Assembly: GCF_900086595.1 (NCBI RefSeq)
Contig: NZ_LT575472.1
Location: 3,279,124-3,343,123, forward strand
Reading direction: 5' to 3'
Length of the DNA stretch: 64,000 nucleotides
From: Clostridium nigeriense
GTDB taxonomy: Bacteria; Bacillota; Clostridia; Clostridiales; Clostridiaceae
Below the pieces are notes generated by a model. That model made no database searches and had not been told where the DNA came from. It saw only the letters and a program-made list of their open reading frames with translations. Made by a program: the position numbers and the translations under genes. This document shows, in pieces, positions 9,758 through 18,950 of this stretch. Within the stretch, counting starts at the first letter, position 1. The number at the start of each line of letters is the position of its first letter.

Positions 9758-10960
9758 TTAATCCCCTATATTGCCACACCATTCTATAGATTTACAATAT
9801 AACTCCCATAATGCCCCCTCACTTAAACCTAGTTTATTACACAATTCACCTATTCTATCACTATCTATATCCTCATATGCTAAAGCTAAATCTAAAATAT
9901 CTCTAAAAATATTTTCACTACCTAATAATGCCCTTTTTATTTCAACATTTAATGGTAAATTGTCAACTACATAGTTTATATCCTTTTCTATCATTAAATG
10001 TATGTTTGAAAATAATCCAACCATAAAAGCTGAGGCGTCTTCCTTTACTTTTATAGTTTTAGCAATTTCCTCACAGAACTTAGCCCTTATTATTATACTT
10101 TTAGCATACTCATCATTTGTAGATGACATTTCAACTACTGACAATATAGATAACCACTTCCTAAGCTCTTCTCTTCCTATTAGCATTATAGCTTGTTTTA
10201 TAGATTTAATTTCTTGAAGAAAAGTAAAATATGAAGAGTTAATAAATCTTAAAAACTTATATGTTAATGCAATATCAGTTTTCATAACATATTCAACTTT
10301 ATCAATATCATAATCTTCTCTTACTAGTTCTACTAAAAGCATAAAAATACTAGTATTTTTAATGGCAATGTCCTTACCTAAAAAAACAGATGGCTTACTA
10401 TAATAATATCCTTGAAAGTAATCATAACCTAAGGCTTTTGCTTCTTCCAAATCTTCCTCAGTTTCAATCTTTTCTGCTAACATTTTAATATTGTATTTTT
10501 CACAAACATAGGATATTTCTTTTCTTGATTTTTTTGATGATAGTAAGAAATCAACTTTAACTATATCTATTACGCCAATAAACTTTAATATATGTTTTGC
10601 ATCTATTACATCATCTAATGCTATATAATATCCTAAATCTTTTAAAGAACTTAATTTATGTATAATCTCTGGAGATGGACTTACAGTTTCAAGTACTTCT
10701 ATAACAACATTTTCCTTTGGAAGTAATGTAGCAATATTTTTTATTATTAATTGCTCTGAAAAATTTACAAAAGCTATTTTATTATCTGTAAGTATATCTA
10801 ATCCAAAAGAAGAAATATTCTCAATAACCTTATAAGTTGCAATTTCATCTTCTATAAAGGGAGCAAAACTATTTTTAAACGAATTTCTATATAATAATTC
10901 ATAAGCTACCACTTTATTAAGTGAATTATAAATCCCCTGTCTAGCTATAAATATATCCAT
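9758..10960 (-). CDS. EAL-HDOD (YuxH-type) signalling protein
   Basis: The 400-residue protein has an N-terminal EAL-like domain (about 1-190) and a C-terminal HDOD domain (about 200-395). The EAL signature is degenerate: E21-L-L in VAYELLYRN replaces EAL. VVIEVLE and ALDDVID correspond to later EAL motifs, but several metal ligands of active phosphodiesterases seem absent. It is therefore likely a binding or scaffold protein rather than an active cyclic-di-GMP hydrolase. Proteins of this architecture are widespread in clostridia and often regulate motility or stress responses. The start has GAGGATGGGAAC just upstream. Confidence 0.85.
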   Translation of the reverse strand: MDIFIARQGIYNSLNKVVAYELLYRNSFKNSFAPFIEDEIATYKVIENISSFGLDILTDNKIAFVNFSEQLIIKNIATLLPKENVVIEVLETVSPSPEIIHKLSSLKDLGYYIALDDVIDAKHILKFIGVIDIVKVDFLLSSKKSRKEISYVCEKYNIKMLAEKIETEEDLEEAKALGYDYFQGYYYSKPSVFLGKDIAIKNTSIFMLLVELVREDYDIDKVEYVMKTDIALTYKFLRFINSSYFTFLQEIKSIKQAIMLIGREELRKWLSILSVVEMSSTNDEYAKSIIIRAKFCEEIAKTIKVKEDASAFMVGLFSNIHLMIEKDINYVVDNLPLNVEIKRALLGSENIFRDILDLALAYEDIDSDRIGELCNKLGLSEGALWELYCKSIEWCGNIGD

Positions 10961-11039
10961 GTTCCCATCCTCAATTATTATTATATTAATATTATAAACT
11001 ATACAATATTAATTTGAAATAAATTTATTGATTTTTGTA

Positions 11040-11073
11040 AAAAAATAATAAAAGAGGATAATTATCCTCTTTT
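11040..11073 (-). terminator. Terminator of the 110-aa gene
   Basis: The dyad AAAAGAGGATAATTATCCTC plus TTTT overlaps the stop codon of the gene and is followed on the minus strand by TATTATTTTTTT. Confidence 0.75.
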
Positions 11074-11404
11074 ATCTATTACAATGACTACTATTCTTAA
11101 CTACAGAAATATTTATTATTTCATTAGTAAAAGCTTTCAGAAGAGCTTTCTCTAAAACTTTTTCATGATCAAAATTCTTAATATCTCTACATTCAGCAAA
11201 AACTTTATTTAATTCTCCATCAACATTTCTATATGTTAAGGTTACATAAGGTTTATCATATTCAACGTTAACTATTTTTAATCCCCATGATATTTGTGCA
11301 TACTCCCCATCTGTTGTTAACTTAGTTAACTCTCTTAATTTTACTTTTTCCTCAGAAGGATCACTAATTACAATTAATTCATCTCCAACTTTATATTTTC
11401 CCAT
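11072..11404 (-). CDS. Conserved-looking 110-aa protein, function unknown
   Basis: The soluble 110-residue protein begins MGKYKVGDELIVISDPSEEK and is mainly beta-strand in character (VTLTYRNVDGELNKVFAECRD), followed by a helical C-terminus and a SSHCNR tail. The opening KVGDELIV suggests a small barrel. I recognise no family. AGGAGG 7 bases before the ATG makes the start secure. It is read away from perR across a 304-base spacer and has its own terminator. Confidence 0.7.
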   Translation of the reverse strand: MGKYKVGDELIVISDPSEEKVKLRELTKLTTDGEYAQISWGLKIVNVEYDKPYVTLTYRNVDGELNKVFAECRDIKNFDHEKVLEKALLKAFTNEIINISVVKNSSHCNR

Positions 11405-11708
11405 AAAAATTCCTCCTTTTTTTTGAACATTTTTTTTATATTTATTATATATTATTTCTCAAAATTATGATATTATAATTCTAGATATTTTATAATCACA
11501 TTAGTTTGTTAATTTATTAACAACTTCTACGTATATAATATCATATTCTATTTATTAATTCAATAGATTTAATAAATAATAGGATGAAATTAAGTAATCG
11601 ATTAAATGATATTCATTATTTATTAATATTTTTTACTAATAGATATATATTGACTTATAATAATTTCTGTTATATAATTGTAACAACAATAAAAAAGGAT
11701 GGTGTATT
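11405..11708. other. Divergent spacer between the 110-aa gene and perR
   Basis: This is almost pure A/T sequence. Apart from the perR promoter described separately I see no gene or structured RNA. A TTATAATAATTTCTG stretch over the perR promoter is a weak PerR-box match (10 of 14 defined positions). Confidence 0.5.
11650..11678 (+). promoter_or_regulatory. SigA-type promoter of perR
   Basis: TTGACT at 11650-11655 and TATAAT at 11673-11678 are separated by exactly 17 bases, 30 bases before the perR start codon. This is a near-consensus vegetative promoter. Confidence 0.8.
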
Positions 11709-12116
11709 ATGGAGAATATAACTTCTATCTTCAGAGAAAAGAAATTAAAACTTACTCCTCAGAGATTAGCAGTTTATAAGTATTTAATGAGTACAAATGA
11801 ACATCCTTCTGCAGAAATTATATATAAATCACTTCAACCTGAGTATCCTACTATGAGCTTAGCTACAGTCTACAAAGCATTAAAAACTTTAGTGGAAGTT
11901 GGATTAGTTCAAGAGATTAATGTTGGAGAAGGTAATTTTAGATATGACGCTAATCAACATGATCACGCTCATATTCAATGTATAAACTGTAGTAAGGTTT
12001 CTGATTTAGATAATATTTCTTTTTCTACTCTTAATCGTACTGCTGAGGAATGCTCAGATTTTAAAGTTTTATCAAATAGAATATTCTTTTACGGTTTATG
12101 CGCAAACTGTAAATAA
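11709..12116 (+). CDS. perR: PerR peroxide-sensing Fur-family repressor
   Basis: The 135-residue protein has a winged-helix DNA-binding half (about 1-78) and a metal-binding dimerisation half. Structural zinc ligands are the two CxxC pairs C91/C94 and C131/C134. The regulatory metal site of Bacillus PerR (H37, D85, H91, H93, D104) maps onto H32, D80, H86, H88 and D99 with a constant offset of five. The aspartate at the last position is what separates PerR from Fur, which has glutamate there. PerR with bound iron is oxidised by peroxide and releases its targets. It is monocistronic. The classical rubrerythrin neighbours are not in this window. Confidence 0.9.
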   Translation: MENITSIFREKKLKLTPQRLAVYKYLMSTNEHPSAEIIYKSLQPEYPTMSLATVYKALKTLVEVGLVQEINVGEGNFRYDANQHDHAHIQCINCSKVSDLDNISFSTLNRTAEECSDFKVLSNRIFFYGLCANCK

Positions 12117-12121
12117 TGAAC

Positions 12122-12158
12122 AAGCTAGAAATTTCCAAAAATTTCTAGCTTATTTTAT
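12122..12158 (+). terminator. Terminator of perR
   Basis: AAGCTAGAAAT and ATTTCTAGCTT pair around a TTCCAAAA loop, followed by ATTTTATT. Confidence 0.8.
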
Positions 12159-12224
12159 TCTTTAGAAAATTATATCTAACCATAACATTTAATAAACATA
12201 AAAATTATATATATCTAAAGAACC

Positions 12225-12345
12225 AAAGTGAAAGGCCGCATAAATGCGGCCTAAAAGGGGGATGGGGGGGTTTTAGCTTAAACGAAGATTTCTCTACGTT
12301 TGCTATAGGAGAATACTTCTCCGGTACAGTTATAGTATTAACTTC
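12225..12345 (-). ncRNA. Candidate structured C-rich 3' RNA / terminator region
   Basis: On the minus strand, immediately after the 172-aa gene, four hairpins follow each other: AGTTA/TAACT (12328-12343), GGAGAA/TTCTCC (12308-12322), ACGTAGA/TCTTCGT closing a GAAA loop with one mismatch (12282-12299) and GGCCGCA/TGCGGCC (12234-12251). Between the last two lies an unpaired CCCCCCCATCCCCC (12257-12270). Such C-rich stretches in Gram-positive small RNAs pair with ribosome-binding sites. The last hairpin is followed by TTTCACTTTGG, a weak U-tract. It could be a 3'-UTR-derived small RNA or simply a long terminator region. No known RNA family is recognised. Confidence 0.35.
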
Positions 12346-12372
12346 AATTAATCTTTTTATGCATTGGTTTTC

Positions 12373-12891
12373 TTATTTAAAATTCCCTTTATTATACTCC
12401 TCTATTACTCTATCTAAAAAATGTGCTTTTTTAGAGTCTACAATACTTTTTATTGCAATCAACATTTGTATGTTCTCATCTTCCTCAAGAAAATCCTCTT
12501 CCTGAAAACTTTCTTCAAAATTATTTTTATGTTCTTCATTAACTTCTTGTACTTCAAATTCTTTTTGATTATTATCCATAGATCCAAAAACATTAGAATT
12601 ATTATTCGATAAATTACTTCCTCCTAATCCTAAACCATTCATAAATCCTTGTAATGGTCCTAAGTCAAAACCAGATCTATTAGTTTCATTATTATTTTTA
12701 GGATTTAAGTTAAAGTTATTTAAATCTAAACCATCTATCTTCATAGATGATAACATGTTTCCGATCTGATTAAAGTCCATATTATTACCTAATAAACTCA
12801 TTAACTGAGCTGGATTTATTCCAAAAGGCGTAGCATTATTAATATCTTCTCTTCTAAATTCCTCTCTACGTCTCCTTTTTCTTTTAGACAT
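12373..12891 (-). CDS. Asn-rich, acidic-tailed protein, possibly spore-associated
   Basis: The 172-residue protein starts with a very basic SKRKRRRREEFRRED segment, continues through a Met/Asn/Leu/Gly-rich low-complexity middle (about 20-105) and ends in an acidic region (EEDFLEEDENIQ) plus a helical tail. No domain is recognised. The ATG at 12891 is preferred to a TTG one codon earlier because GGAGGA then has a 7-base spacing. Its neighbours upstream on the same strand are two Cys/Gly-rich hydrophobic proteins, and the set may encode spore-surface or forespore components. This is an inference from composition. The frame continues open after the TAA stop for about 55 codons. Confidence 0.65.
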   Translation of the reverse strand: MSKRKRRRREEFRREDINNATPFGINPAQLMSLLGNNMDFNQIGNMLSSMKIDGLDLNNFNLNPKNNNETNRSGFDLGPLQGFMNGLGLGGSNLSNNNSNVFGSMDNNQKEFEVQEVNEEHKNNFEESFQEEDFLEEDENIQMLIAIKSIVDSKKAHFLDRVIEEYNKGNFK

Positions 12892-12970
12892 CAAGGATCC
12901 TCCTACATATTTCTATTGTTTTATTATATGTAAAAATTTTAATTTTGCTTATGTTTTTAGACATTTTTTT

Positions 12971-12987
12971 GGAGGGCCTTGCCCTCC
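12971..12987. other. GC-rich hairpin between the 86-aa and 172-aa genes
   Basis: GGAGGGC and GCCCTCC form a perfect 7-bp stem. On the transcribed minus strand it is followed by A residues rather than U, so it is not a standard terminator. It may be a processing or stability element. Confidence 0.5.
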
Positions 12988-13000
12988 ATCCTCTATACTA

Positions 13001-13261
13001 TTAACAACAGCCGTCTCCACCAAATAAATTTCCGAAGCAGCCTCCACATAGTAAGAATAATAAAATTATTAGATATGAGCAGTTATTATTTAATACACCA
13101 GAACCACATGCTATTAATAAGAATATAATTGGTGTAATGCAGCTATTTAATCCACCAAATATATTTCCTGATCCACAGCAAGCATTTCCTACTGGTTCAC
13201 AGCATACTGGTTCACAGCAACAACATTCATTATATCTTTCACGATGTTTTTTCTTTGACAT
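13001..13261 (-). CDS. Cys-rich hydrophobic small protein (coat-like)
   Basis: The 86-residue protein opens with a charged MSKKKHRERYNE, then a CCCCEPVCCEP cysteine cluster, two hydrophobic stretches (CITPIIFLLIACGSG and YLIILLFLLCGGC) and a GGDGCC end. It has 16 cysteines. The pattern of Cys clusters with short hydrophobic runs ending in Gly/Cys is shared with the adjacent 124-aa protein, so the two are probably paralogues. Cys-rich small proteins of this type are typical of spore coat or exosporium layers, where disulphide cross-links form. That role is an inference. AAAGGAG lies 8 bases before the ATG. Confidence 0.65.
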   Translation of the reverse strand: MSKKKHRERYNECCCCEPVCCEPVGNACCGSGNIFGGLNSCITPIIFLLIACGSGVLNNNCSYLIILLFLLCGGCFGNLFGGDGCC

Positions 13262-13286
13262 GATCCTCTCTCCTTTCTAATTTATA

Positions 13287-13661
13287 TTAGCAGCATCCGC
13301 CAAATAAATTTCCGTTTCCGAAGTTTCCACAGTTACCAAAGCCTGAACAACCATTACAAAGGAATAGTATTACTAATAAGAATAGATAAGGTGTGCAATT
13401 TCCTAATCCACCATATCCAGCATTTCCTCTACCACAGCAGCACTCAGATTTTACTTGCTTCTTACAGCAGCATCTATTATTGTTATATCCGCCACCAAAT
13501 CCACCGCTGTAGAATAGAATTAATAGGATCCAAATCCAACTTCCAAATCCAAAACAACCGTTATTATTACATGGTCCAATTGGTTGAGTTGGACATTGAG
13601 GTGCAACTCCATCGTTACATCCACATGAATTTAAACCGTTTAGAATTTCATTCATTTCCAT
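13287..13661 (-). CDS. Cys/Gly/Asn-rich hydrophobic protein (coat-like)
   Basis: The 124-residue protein begins MEMNEILNGLNSCGC and alternates Cys/Asn/Gly-rich stretches with hydrophobic segments SWIWILLILFYSGGFGGG and PYLFLLVILFLCNG. A central basic-Cys segment RCCCKKQVKSECCCGRG resembles the Cys cluster of the 86-aa neighbour, and both proteins end in GG(D)GCC or GGCC. No named family is recognised. AAGGAGGAG precedes the ATG. The upstream region carries a CATATAGTA box that fits the -10 element of mother-cell sigma factors. The two Cys-rich genes are 25 bases apart and probably co-transcribed. Confidence 0.65.
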   Translation of the reverse strand: MEMNEILNGLNSCGCNDGVAPQCPTQPIGPCNNNGCFGFGSWIWILLILFYSGGFGGGYNNNRCCCKKQVKSECCCGRGNAGYGGLGNCTPYLFLLVILFLCNGCSGFGNCGNFGNGNLFGGCC

Positions 13662-13703
13662 AACTTACTCCTCCTTGGGATTTTTAGTTTTATTTTGTTT
13701 TTA

Positions 13704-13712
13704 TACTATATG
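13704..13712 (-). promoter_or_regulatory. Possible SigE/SigK-type -10 box
   Basis: CATATAGTA matches CATAnnnTA, the -10 pattern of mother-cell sporulation sigma factors. It lies about 40 bases upstream of the 124-aa start. The -35 partner is not clear. Confidence 0.35.
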
Positions 13713-13873
13713 ATATTCCCACGAATAATAATTGCCACTGTTTTTTATTGTAATATTTTAAAATTTAAAATATAAAAAAGAATAAAAAAAGAATAAAAAA
13801 GAAAGTATAAATAGTTTATATAAGAATAAACCCTTTATACTTTCTATGCATTTTAAATTATATTATAGTAGCA

Positions 13874-14473
13874 TTATTCATTATTTAACAACGGTGAAAA
13901 AAGACTATCTACTAATTCATCTTTTCCTTTTTTGTTAACCGATGAAAAGAAATATAATTTTTCTTCCTTAGTTAATTTTAATGTATCTCTAATTAACTTT
14001 TCACTTTTTCTTAATTCATTATTAGATAATTTATCACTTTTAGTAGCTATAATTACTTCATCATATCCATAAAATTTAATCCATTCATGCATTTGTATAT
14101 CATCTGCAGTTGGTTTATGTCTAGAATCTACTAATAATACTACTCTTTTTAATTCATTACGCCCACTTAAATAAGTCTCAATAGTATTTCCCCAACTTGC
14201 CTTTTCACTTTTAGAAACCTTAGCATATCCATATCCAGGTAAATCCACCAAATAAAACTCATCATTATTTATTATAAAAAAGTTAATTAGTCTTGTTTTT
14301 CCTGGTGTTTGACTTACCTTAGCTAATTTTCTTCTATTAGTTAAAGCATTTATTATAGAACTTTTTCCAACATTTGAACGACCTACAAATGCAATTTCAG
14401 AAAGTCCAGTAGTTGGATATTGATCTTTCTTAACAGCAGACGTAACAAAATCAGAATTATTAATTTTAAACAA
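13874..14473 (-). CDS. engB: EngB/YsxC ribosome-assembly GTPase
   Basis: The 199-residue TrmE-Era-EngA-EngB-class GTPase assists 50S subunit assembly. The G1 motif is [10 protein letters not shown]3 is DLPGYGYA and G4 is TKSD. Family members normally begin M-K-I-x-x-(S/A)-x-F-V-x-S-A-V-K. Here the matching position is a TTG at 14473 with GGAG 9 bases upstream, giving [19 protein letters not shown] codons at 14488 and 14482 lie on or before the ribosome site and are rejected. The gene overlaps the end of lon by 8 bases, so the two are translationally coupled, the usual lon-engB arrangement in Firmicutes. Confidence 0.92.
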   Translation of the reverse strand: MFKINNSDFVTSAVKKDQYPTTGLSEIAFVGRSNVGKSSIINALTNRRKLAKVSQTPGKTRLINFFIINNDEFYLVDLPGYGYAKVSKSEKASWGNTIETYLSGRNELKRVVLLVDSRHKPTADDIQMHEWIKFYGYDEVIIATKSDKLSNNELRKSEKLIRDTLKLTKEEKLYFFSSVNKKGKDELVDSLFSPLLNNE

Positions 14474-16796
14474 TAGTATCAACTCCAATTATAGCTTTAT
14501 TTAATACCTCATCAACATGATCTACAGTTATTATATTTAGTTTATTTTTAACTGTATCTGGTATTTTATTTATATCTTTTTCATTTTCCCTTGGAATTAT
14601 TATAGTATCAATTCCAGCTCTAAATGCTGCAATAGATTTTTCTTTCAAGCCACCTATTGCAAGAACTCTACCAGTTAGCGTAACTTCCCCAGTCATAGCA
14701 ACATTACTTCTAACCTTTTTATTAGTTAGGGCTGAAACTATTGAAGTGATTATAGTAACTCCAGCAGAAGGTCCATCTTTTTTAATTGCTCCTTCAGGGA
14801 AATGAATATGAATATCTGTATTTTTGTAAAATCCTTCTTCTATTCCATATTTATTTGCATTTGCTCTTACAAATCCAAAGGCTATCTTTGCAGATTCCTG
14901 CATTACATCTCCTAATTGTCCTGTTAAAGTTAACTTTCCTGTTCCTTTCATTATTACAGATTCCACAGGTAAAGTATCTCCACCAGCAGCGGTCCAAGCC
15001 ATTCCTTTAACAACTCCAACCCTATCCTCTTTATCCTTAATATCAAAGGTATAAATTTTATTACCTAAATATTTTTCTATTCTATTAGCACTTATGGAAA
15101 TAGTTTCCTTATTACTCTTTATCATTTCTGTAAGAGATTTTCTAATTAACTTACCTAAAACTCTTTCTAAACTTCTTACTCCCGCTTCCCTAGTATAAGA
15201 ATTTATAATTTCTTTAATTGCTGCCTCTGAAATTTTAAATTGATTTTCTTCTAATTTATGCTCTTTCAATAACTTAGGAAGTAAATACCCCTTCGCAATA
15301 TGATACTTTTCTTCATATGTGTATCCTGACACTTCTATTATTTCCATTCTATCTAATAAAGGTGCCGGTATAGTATCTAATGAATTAGCAGTTGTTATAA
15401 ATAATACTTTAGATAAATCCATATCTAATTCTAAATAGTGATCTCTAAATGTATTATTTTGCTCACTATCTAAAACTTCTAATAAGGCATCTGCAACATT
15501 TCCTCTATGATCCGAACCAAGTTTATCTATTTCATCTAATAAAATAAGTGGATTGTTAACCTTAGCTTCTTTTAATGCATATGCAAATCTTCCTGGAATA
15601 GCTCCTACATAAGTTTTTCTATGTCCCCTAATTTCAGCTTCATCTCTTACTCCACCTAATGACATTCTTGTGTACTTTCTATTAGTTGCATTTGCTATAG
15701 ATTTAGCAATAGATGTTTTTCCTACTCCTGGTGGTCCAACTAAACATAAAATTGGTCCTTTTAAACTATTAGTGTACTGTTTAACAGCTAAATACTCAAC
15801 TATTCTCTCTTTTACTTCTTCTAATCCATAATGATCATTATTTAATATTTCTTCAGCTTCTTTAATATCAAAATTATCCTTTGTTGATTTACTCCAAGGT
15901 ATATCTAATATCCAATCTAAATATGTTCTGATTACATTACTTTCTGAACCTTGACCAGCTGCTGATTTTAGTCTACTCAGTTCATTTTCAGCCTTTTCTC
16001 TAACATACTTTGGTAATTTACTCTTCCTAATTTTCTCTTCATACTTCCTTATTTCTTTTTTATCTTCATCATCTTCGCCAATTTCTTCTTGAAGTACTCT
16101 AATTTGTTCTCTTATATAGTATTCTCTTTGAGACTTATCAACGTTCTCTTTAAGCTTCTTACCTATTTTCTTTTCAATATTTAAAATATCTATTTCTTTT
16201 TCTATTATAATTAATAGCTTTTCTATTCTTTTAATACAATTTATTTCTTGAAGAATTTCTTGTCTTTTTTCTTCATCTATTATTATATAAGATGCTACTA
16301 CATCAGCAAGCTCACTATAGTTTTTGATTGTATCAAATATAGACATTACATTGTTTCTAGTATTTCCAGCTGATTTTATATATTTATTGAAACTCTTTTT
16401 TAATAAGTTTACGTAAGCTTCAATACCTTCATATTCCTCATTAGACGGCTCATCTATTTTTTCTATCTCACCTTCTAAATATTCATCATTAGTTATTAAA
16501 TTTGTAAGTCTACCTCTATCTATTCCTTCTACTAATATCCTTATTACATCATTGGGCAATTTTATTATTTGCTTTATTCTACATATAGTACCAATTTCAT
16601 ATATATCATCAAATTCAGGATCTTCTATTTCATAATCTTTTTGGGTTGATAAAAAGATTTCTGTTTGATTTTCCATTGCTGCATTTATAGCTGCCCTAGA
16701 CTTTTCTCTTCCTACATCGAAATGTATTATCATATTAGGAAAGATACTAATTCCTCTTAAAGGAATTAAAGGTAGAGTCATAACTTTTTCACTCAT
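14466..16796 (-). CDS. lon: ATP-dependent protease Lon (LonA)
   Basis: The 776-residue protein has the N-terminal LON substrate domain, an AAA+ module (Walker [16 protein letters not shown], Walker B LILLDEID) and the C-terminal protease domain with catalytic S677 in [10 protein letters not shown] and K720 in GGLKEK. Lon degrades misfolded and regulatory proteins in the cytoplasm. The second ATG (16796) is chosen because GGAGG lies 9 bases before it. The first ATG at 16805 touches the ribosome site. A SigA-type promoter lies upstream. I saw no CtsR or CIRCE element here. Confidence 0.95.
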   Translation of the reverse strand: MSEKVMTLPLIPLRGISIFPNMIIHFDVGREKSRAAINAAMENQTEIFLSTQKDYEIEDPEFDDIYEIGTICRIKQIIKLPNDVIRILVEGIDRGRLTNLITNDEYLEGEIEKIDEPSNEEYEGIEAYVNLLKKSFNKYIKSAGNTRNNVMSIFDTIKNYSELADVVASYIIIDEEKRQEILQEINCIKRIEKLLIIIEKEIDILNIEKKIGKKLKENVDKSQREYYIREQIRVLQEEIGEDDEDKKEIRKYEEKIRKSKLPKYVREKAENELSRLKSAAGQGSESNVIRTYLDWILDIPWSKSTKDNFDIKEAEEILNNDHYGLEEVKERIVEYLAVKQYTNSLKGPILCLVGPPGVGKTSIAKSIANATNRKYTRMSLGGVRDEAEIRGHRKTYVGAIPGRFAYALKEAKVNNPLILLDEIDKLGSDHRGNVADALLEVLDSEQNNTFRDHYLELDMDLSKVLFITTANSLDTIPAPLLDRMEIIEVSGYTYEEKYHIAKGYLLPKLLKEHKLEENQFKISEAAIKEIINSYTREAGVRSLERVLGKLIRKSLTEMIKSNKETISISANRIEKYLGNKIYTFDIKDKEDRVGVVKGMAWTAAGGDTLPVESVIMKGTGKLTLTGQLGDVMQESAKIAFGFVRANANKYGIEEGFYKNTDIHIHFPEGAIKKDGPSAGVTIITSIVSALTNKKVRSNVAMTGEVTLTGRVLAIGGLKEKSIAAFRAGIDTIIIPRENEKDINKIPDTVKNKLNIITVDHVDEVLNKAIIGVDTIV

Positions 16797-16834
16797 TATT
16801 CCCATCCTCCTTTATTTCATTGTATAACTTTATT

Positions 16835-16863
16835 AGTATACACATAAAATTGTTATTTTTCAA
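16835..16863 (-). promoter_or_regulatory. SigA-type promoter of lon
   Basis: Reading the minus strand, TTGAAA (16863-16858) and TATACT (16840-16835) are separated by 17 bases, about 38 bases before the lon ATG. Confidence 0.65.
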
Positions 16864-17077
16864 TCTATTTATTACTTTGAACATTATGCTTAGTTAGATA
16901 ATTAATATTAATTATCATTATACACTAATTATCAATAGTTTTATTAATATTATAATACATACATAAATTTTAGCAATGATAAAAGAGTTCTTCTATAGAT
17001 TTTATTTCATCACAAGGTTAATATTATCACTTGCAACTAAAGTAATAAGAAACTAATTTTATGCTTTAAAAATGAAT

Positions 17078-17114
17078 AGGTTGTTACAAAATTCTCTCTA
17101 TTTTGTAGCAACCT
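17078..17114 (-). terminator. Terminator of lonB
   Basis: AGGTTGCTACAAAAT and ATTTTGTAACAACCT pair over 15 bp with one G-U around AGAGAGA, followed by ATTCATTTTT. Confidence 0.65.
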
Positions 17115-17156
17115 ACGTTTAATATTTTACATATTGATTTTTATATTATTATTATA

Positions 17157-18830
17157 TTACTCTTCAGATTTAGCTGATAGTATATCTACATTATTGTTTA
17201 TTATTATATCTTCTACTAAAGTCTCTTTATAGATAGCTGTTTCAATAACCTCTTTTAAACTCTTAACTGGTATTACACTTATTCCCTCTATATCTTTAAA
17301 ATTATCCCTCCAATTTTCCATAGGTATAATAACTTTATTTGCTCCAGCTTTTCTAGCTGCATAAATTTTTGCATTTACTCCACCTATAGGTTTAACTTCA
17401 CCTAATAAACTTATTTCTCCAGTCATAGCAATTTTATTATTAATCTTAACTTTATTAATAGCGCTATATACGGCAGTTGCAATAGTTATTCCAGCAGATG
17501 GTCCATCTACCGGCATTCCACCTGGAATATTTATATGTATATCATAATTTTCACATTCTAATCCAAAAATATTATTTAAAACTGTTAATACATTTTGTAT
17601 TGATGAATATGCAGTACTTTTTCTCTTAATTTTTCTGTTACTACTACTAATTTCTTCTTCTTCAACTATTCCTGTAACTTTTAATGTACCAATCCTATGA
17701 TTAACCTTCTTAGCGGTAGCTTCTATTTCCATCAATATTCCTATGTTAGCTCCATGAACTGCTAATCCATTTACTACCCCAATTTCTGCTTTATCTTTAA
17801 TCTTTTTATCAGGAATTTGACTATAGTTTCCATTTTCTATTACCCATTGTATGTCATCAATATTAATCTCCGTTCTGTTTTCATTAATTGCAACACCTGA
17901 TGAAAGTTGAATTAAATTTACTACATCCCTTCCATTAGTACAATATTTAGATACTAGTTCTAAGGATTTTTCATCTATATTTAGTCCAACCTTACTCGCT
18001 GCATTCTTTGCAATTATCTTAATCTCATCGGGATGTAATGACCTAAAGAAAATTTCAACACATCTTGATCTTATAGCAGGAACAATTTCTTCTGGACTTC
18101 TAGTTGTAGCTCCTATTAATCTAAAATCAGCTGGTAAACCATTATCAAATACTTCTTTAATATAATCAGGCATATTAGGATTCTCACTACTATAATATGA
18201 ACTATCTAAAAAAACCTTTCTATCCTCAAGAACCTTAAGAAGCTTATTTAATTCTATATGATGCAATTCTCCTATTTCATCCATAAACAGAACACCACCA
18301 TGAGCCTTTGTTACAGCTCCAGGCTTTGGTTGTGGTATCCCGGCGATCCCTAAAGATCCAGCACCTTGGTATATTGGATCATGGACTGAGCCAATTAAAG
18401 GATCTGCAATTCCTCTCTCATCAAATCTAATAGTTGTTGCATCTATTTCTATAAATTTTGCATCTTTTTTAAATGGAGATTTAGAAAACTTTTTAGCTTC
18501 ATCAAGTACTAATCTTGCTGCCGCTGTCTTCCCTACCCCTGGTGGTCCATAAATAATAACATGTTGTGGATTAGGTCCACACAAAGCTGCTTTTAATGCC
18601 TTTATTCCTTCCTCTTGCCCTATTATTTCTTCAAAACTTGTAGGCCTACTTTTCTCAGTTAATGGTTGTGTTAACTGAATACTTCTCATTTTTTTTAGTT
18701 TATCCATTTCCTTTGCATTTTCTTTTTCTATAACTATCTTATTATTATTCTGTCCTTTGTTACTATTAACAATATAATAAATGAAAAGCAACATGGTGGT
18801 TATCTGTAATATTACTAATACCTCTGCCAT
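17157..18830 (-). CDS. lonB: Sporulation-associated membrane protease LonB
   Basis: The 557-residue protein has an N-terminal membrane anchor (about residues 3-20), an AAA+ module ([15 protein letters not shown]) and a Lon-type protease domain with S445 in DGPSAGIT and K488 in GGVNAK. The length and layout match Bacillus LonB (about 550 residues), which lacks the LON substrate domain and acts in the forespore. It lies between clpX and lon, as is usual. The good GGGAGG ribosome site is 32 bases before the ATG, with no start codon at the proper distance in frame. Translation therefore starts either weakly at this ATG or at a rare codon upstream. Confidence 0.9.
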   Translation of the reverse strand: MAEVLVILQITTMLLFIYYIVNSNKGQNNNKIVIEKENAKEMDKLKKMRSIQLTQPLTEKSRPTSFEEIIGQEEGIKALKAALCGPNPQHVIIYGPPGVGKTAAARLVLDEAKKFSKSPFKKDAKFIEIDATTIRFDERGIADPLIGSVHDPIYQGAGSLGIAGIPQPKPGAVTKAHGGVLFMDEIGELHHIELNKLLKVLEDRKVFLDSSYYSSENPNMPDYIKEVFDNGLPADFRLIGATTRSPEEIVPAIRSRCVEIFFRSLHPDEIKIIAKNAASKVGLNIDEKSLELVSKYCTNGRDVVNLIQLSSGVAINENRTEINIDDIQWVIENGNYSQIPDKKIKDKAEIGVVNGLAVHGANIGILMEIEATAKKVNHRIGTLKVTGIVEEEEISSSNRKIKRKSTAYSSIQNVLTVLNNIFGLECENYDIHINIPGGMPVDGPSAGITIATAVYSAINKVKINNKIAMTGEISLLGEVKPIGGVNAKIYAARKAGANKVIIPMENWRDNFKDIEGISVIPVKSLKEVIETAIYKETLVEDIIINNNVDILSAKSEE

Positions 18831-18950
18831 AATTTCTGCATTAACTTTAAAAGTAAATGCATCCTCCCTTCTTTCTAGTCATATAAGTATTATTAACTTA
18901 TTACCTCCTTAATATTCTATAAAAAAAGGTTGGATTACCATAATTTTTCT

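Larger units (their letters stand above)
16797..17156. other. Spacer between lonB and lon
   Basis: This 360-base AT-rich spacer contains the lonB terminator and the lon promoter (listed separately). Otherwise I see only A/T-rich sequence, with no ORF that has a ribosome site. Confidence 0.6.

Noticed and set aside
11650..11680. PerR box over the perR promoter
   Set aside because: TTATAATAATTTCTG matches only 10 of the 14 defined positions, mostly in one half. In AT-rich DNA that is not enough to call autoregulation.
13391..13663. 90-codon plus-strand ORF opposite the Cys-rich gene
   Set aside because: It is a mirror of the Cys codons of the minus-strand gene, has no ribosome site and its composition is non-protein-like.
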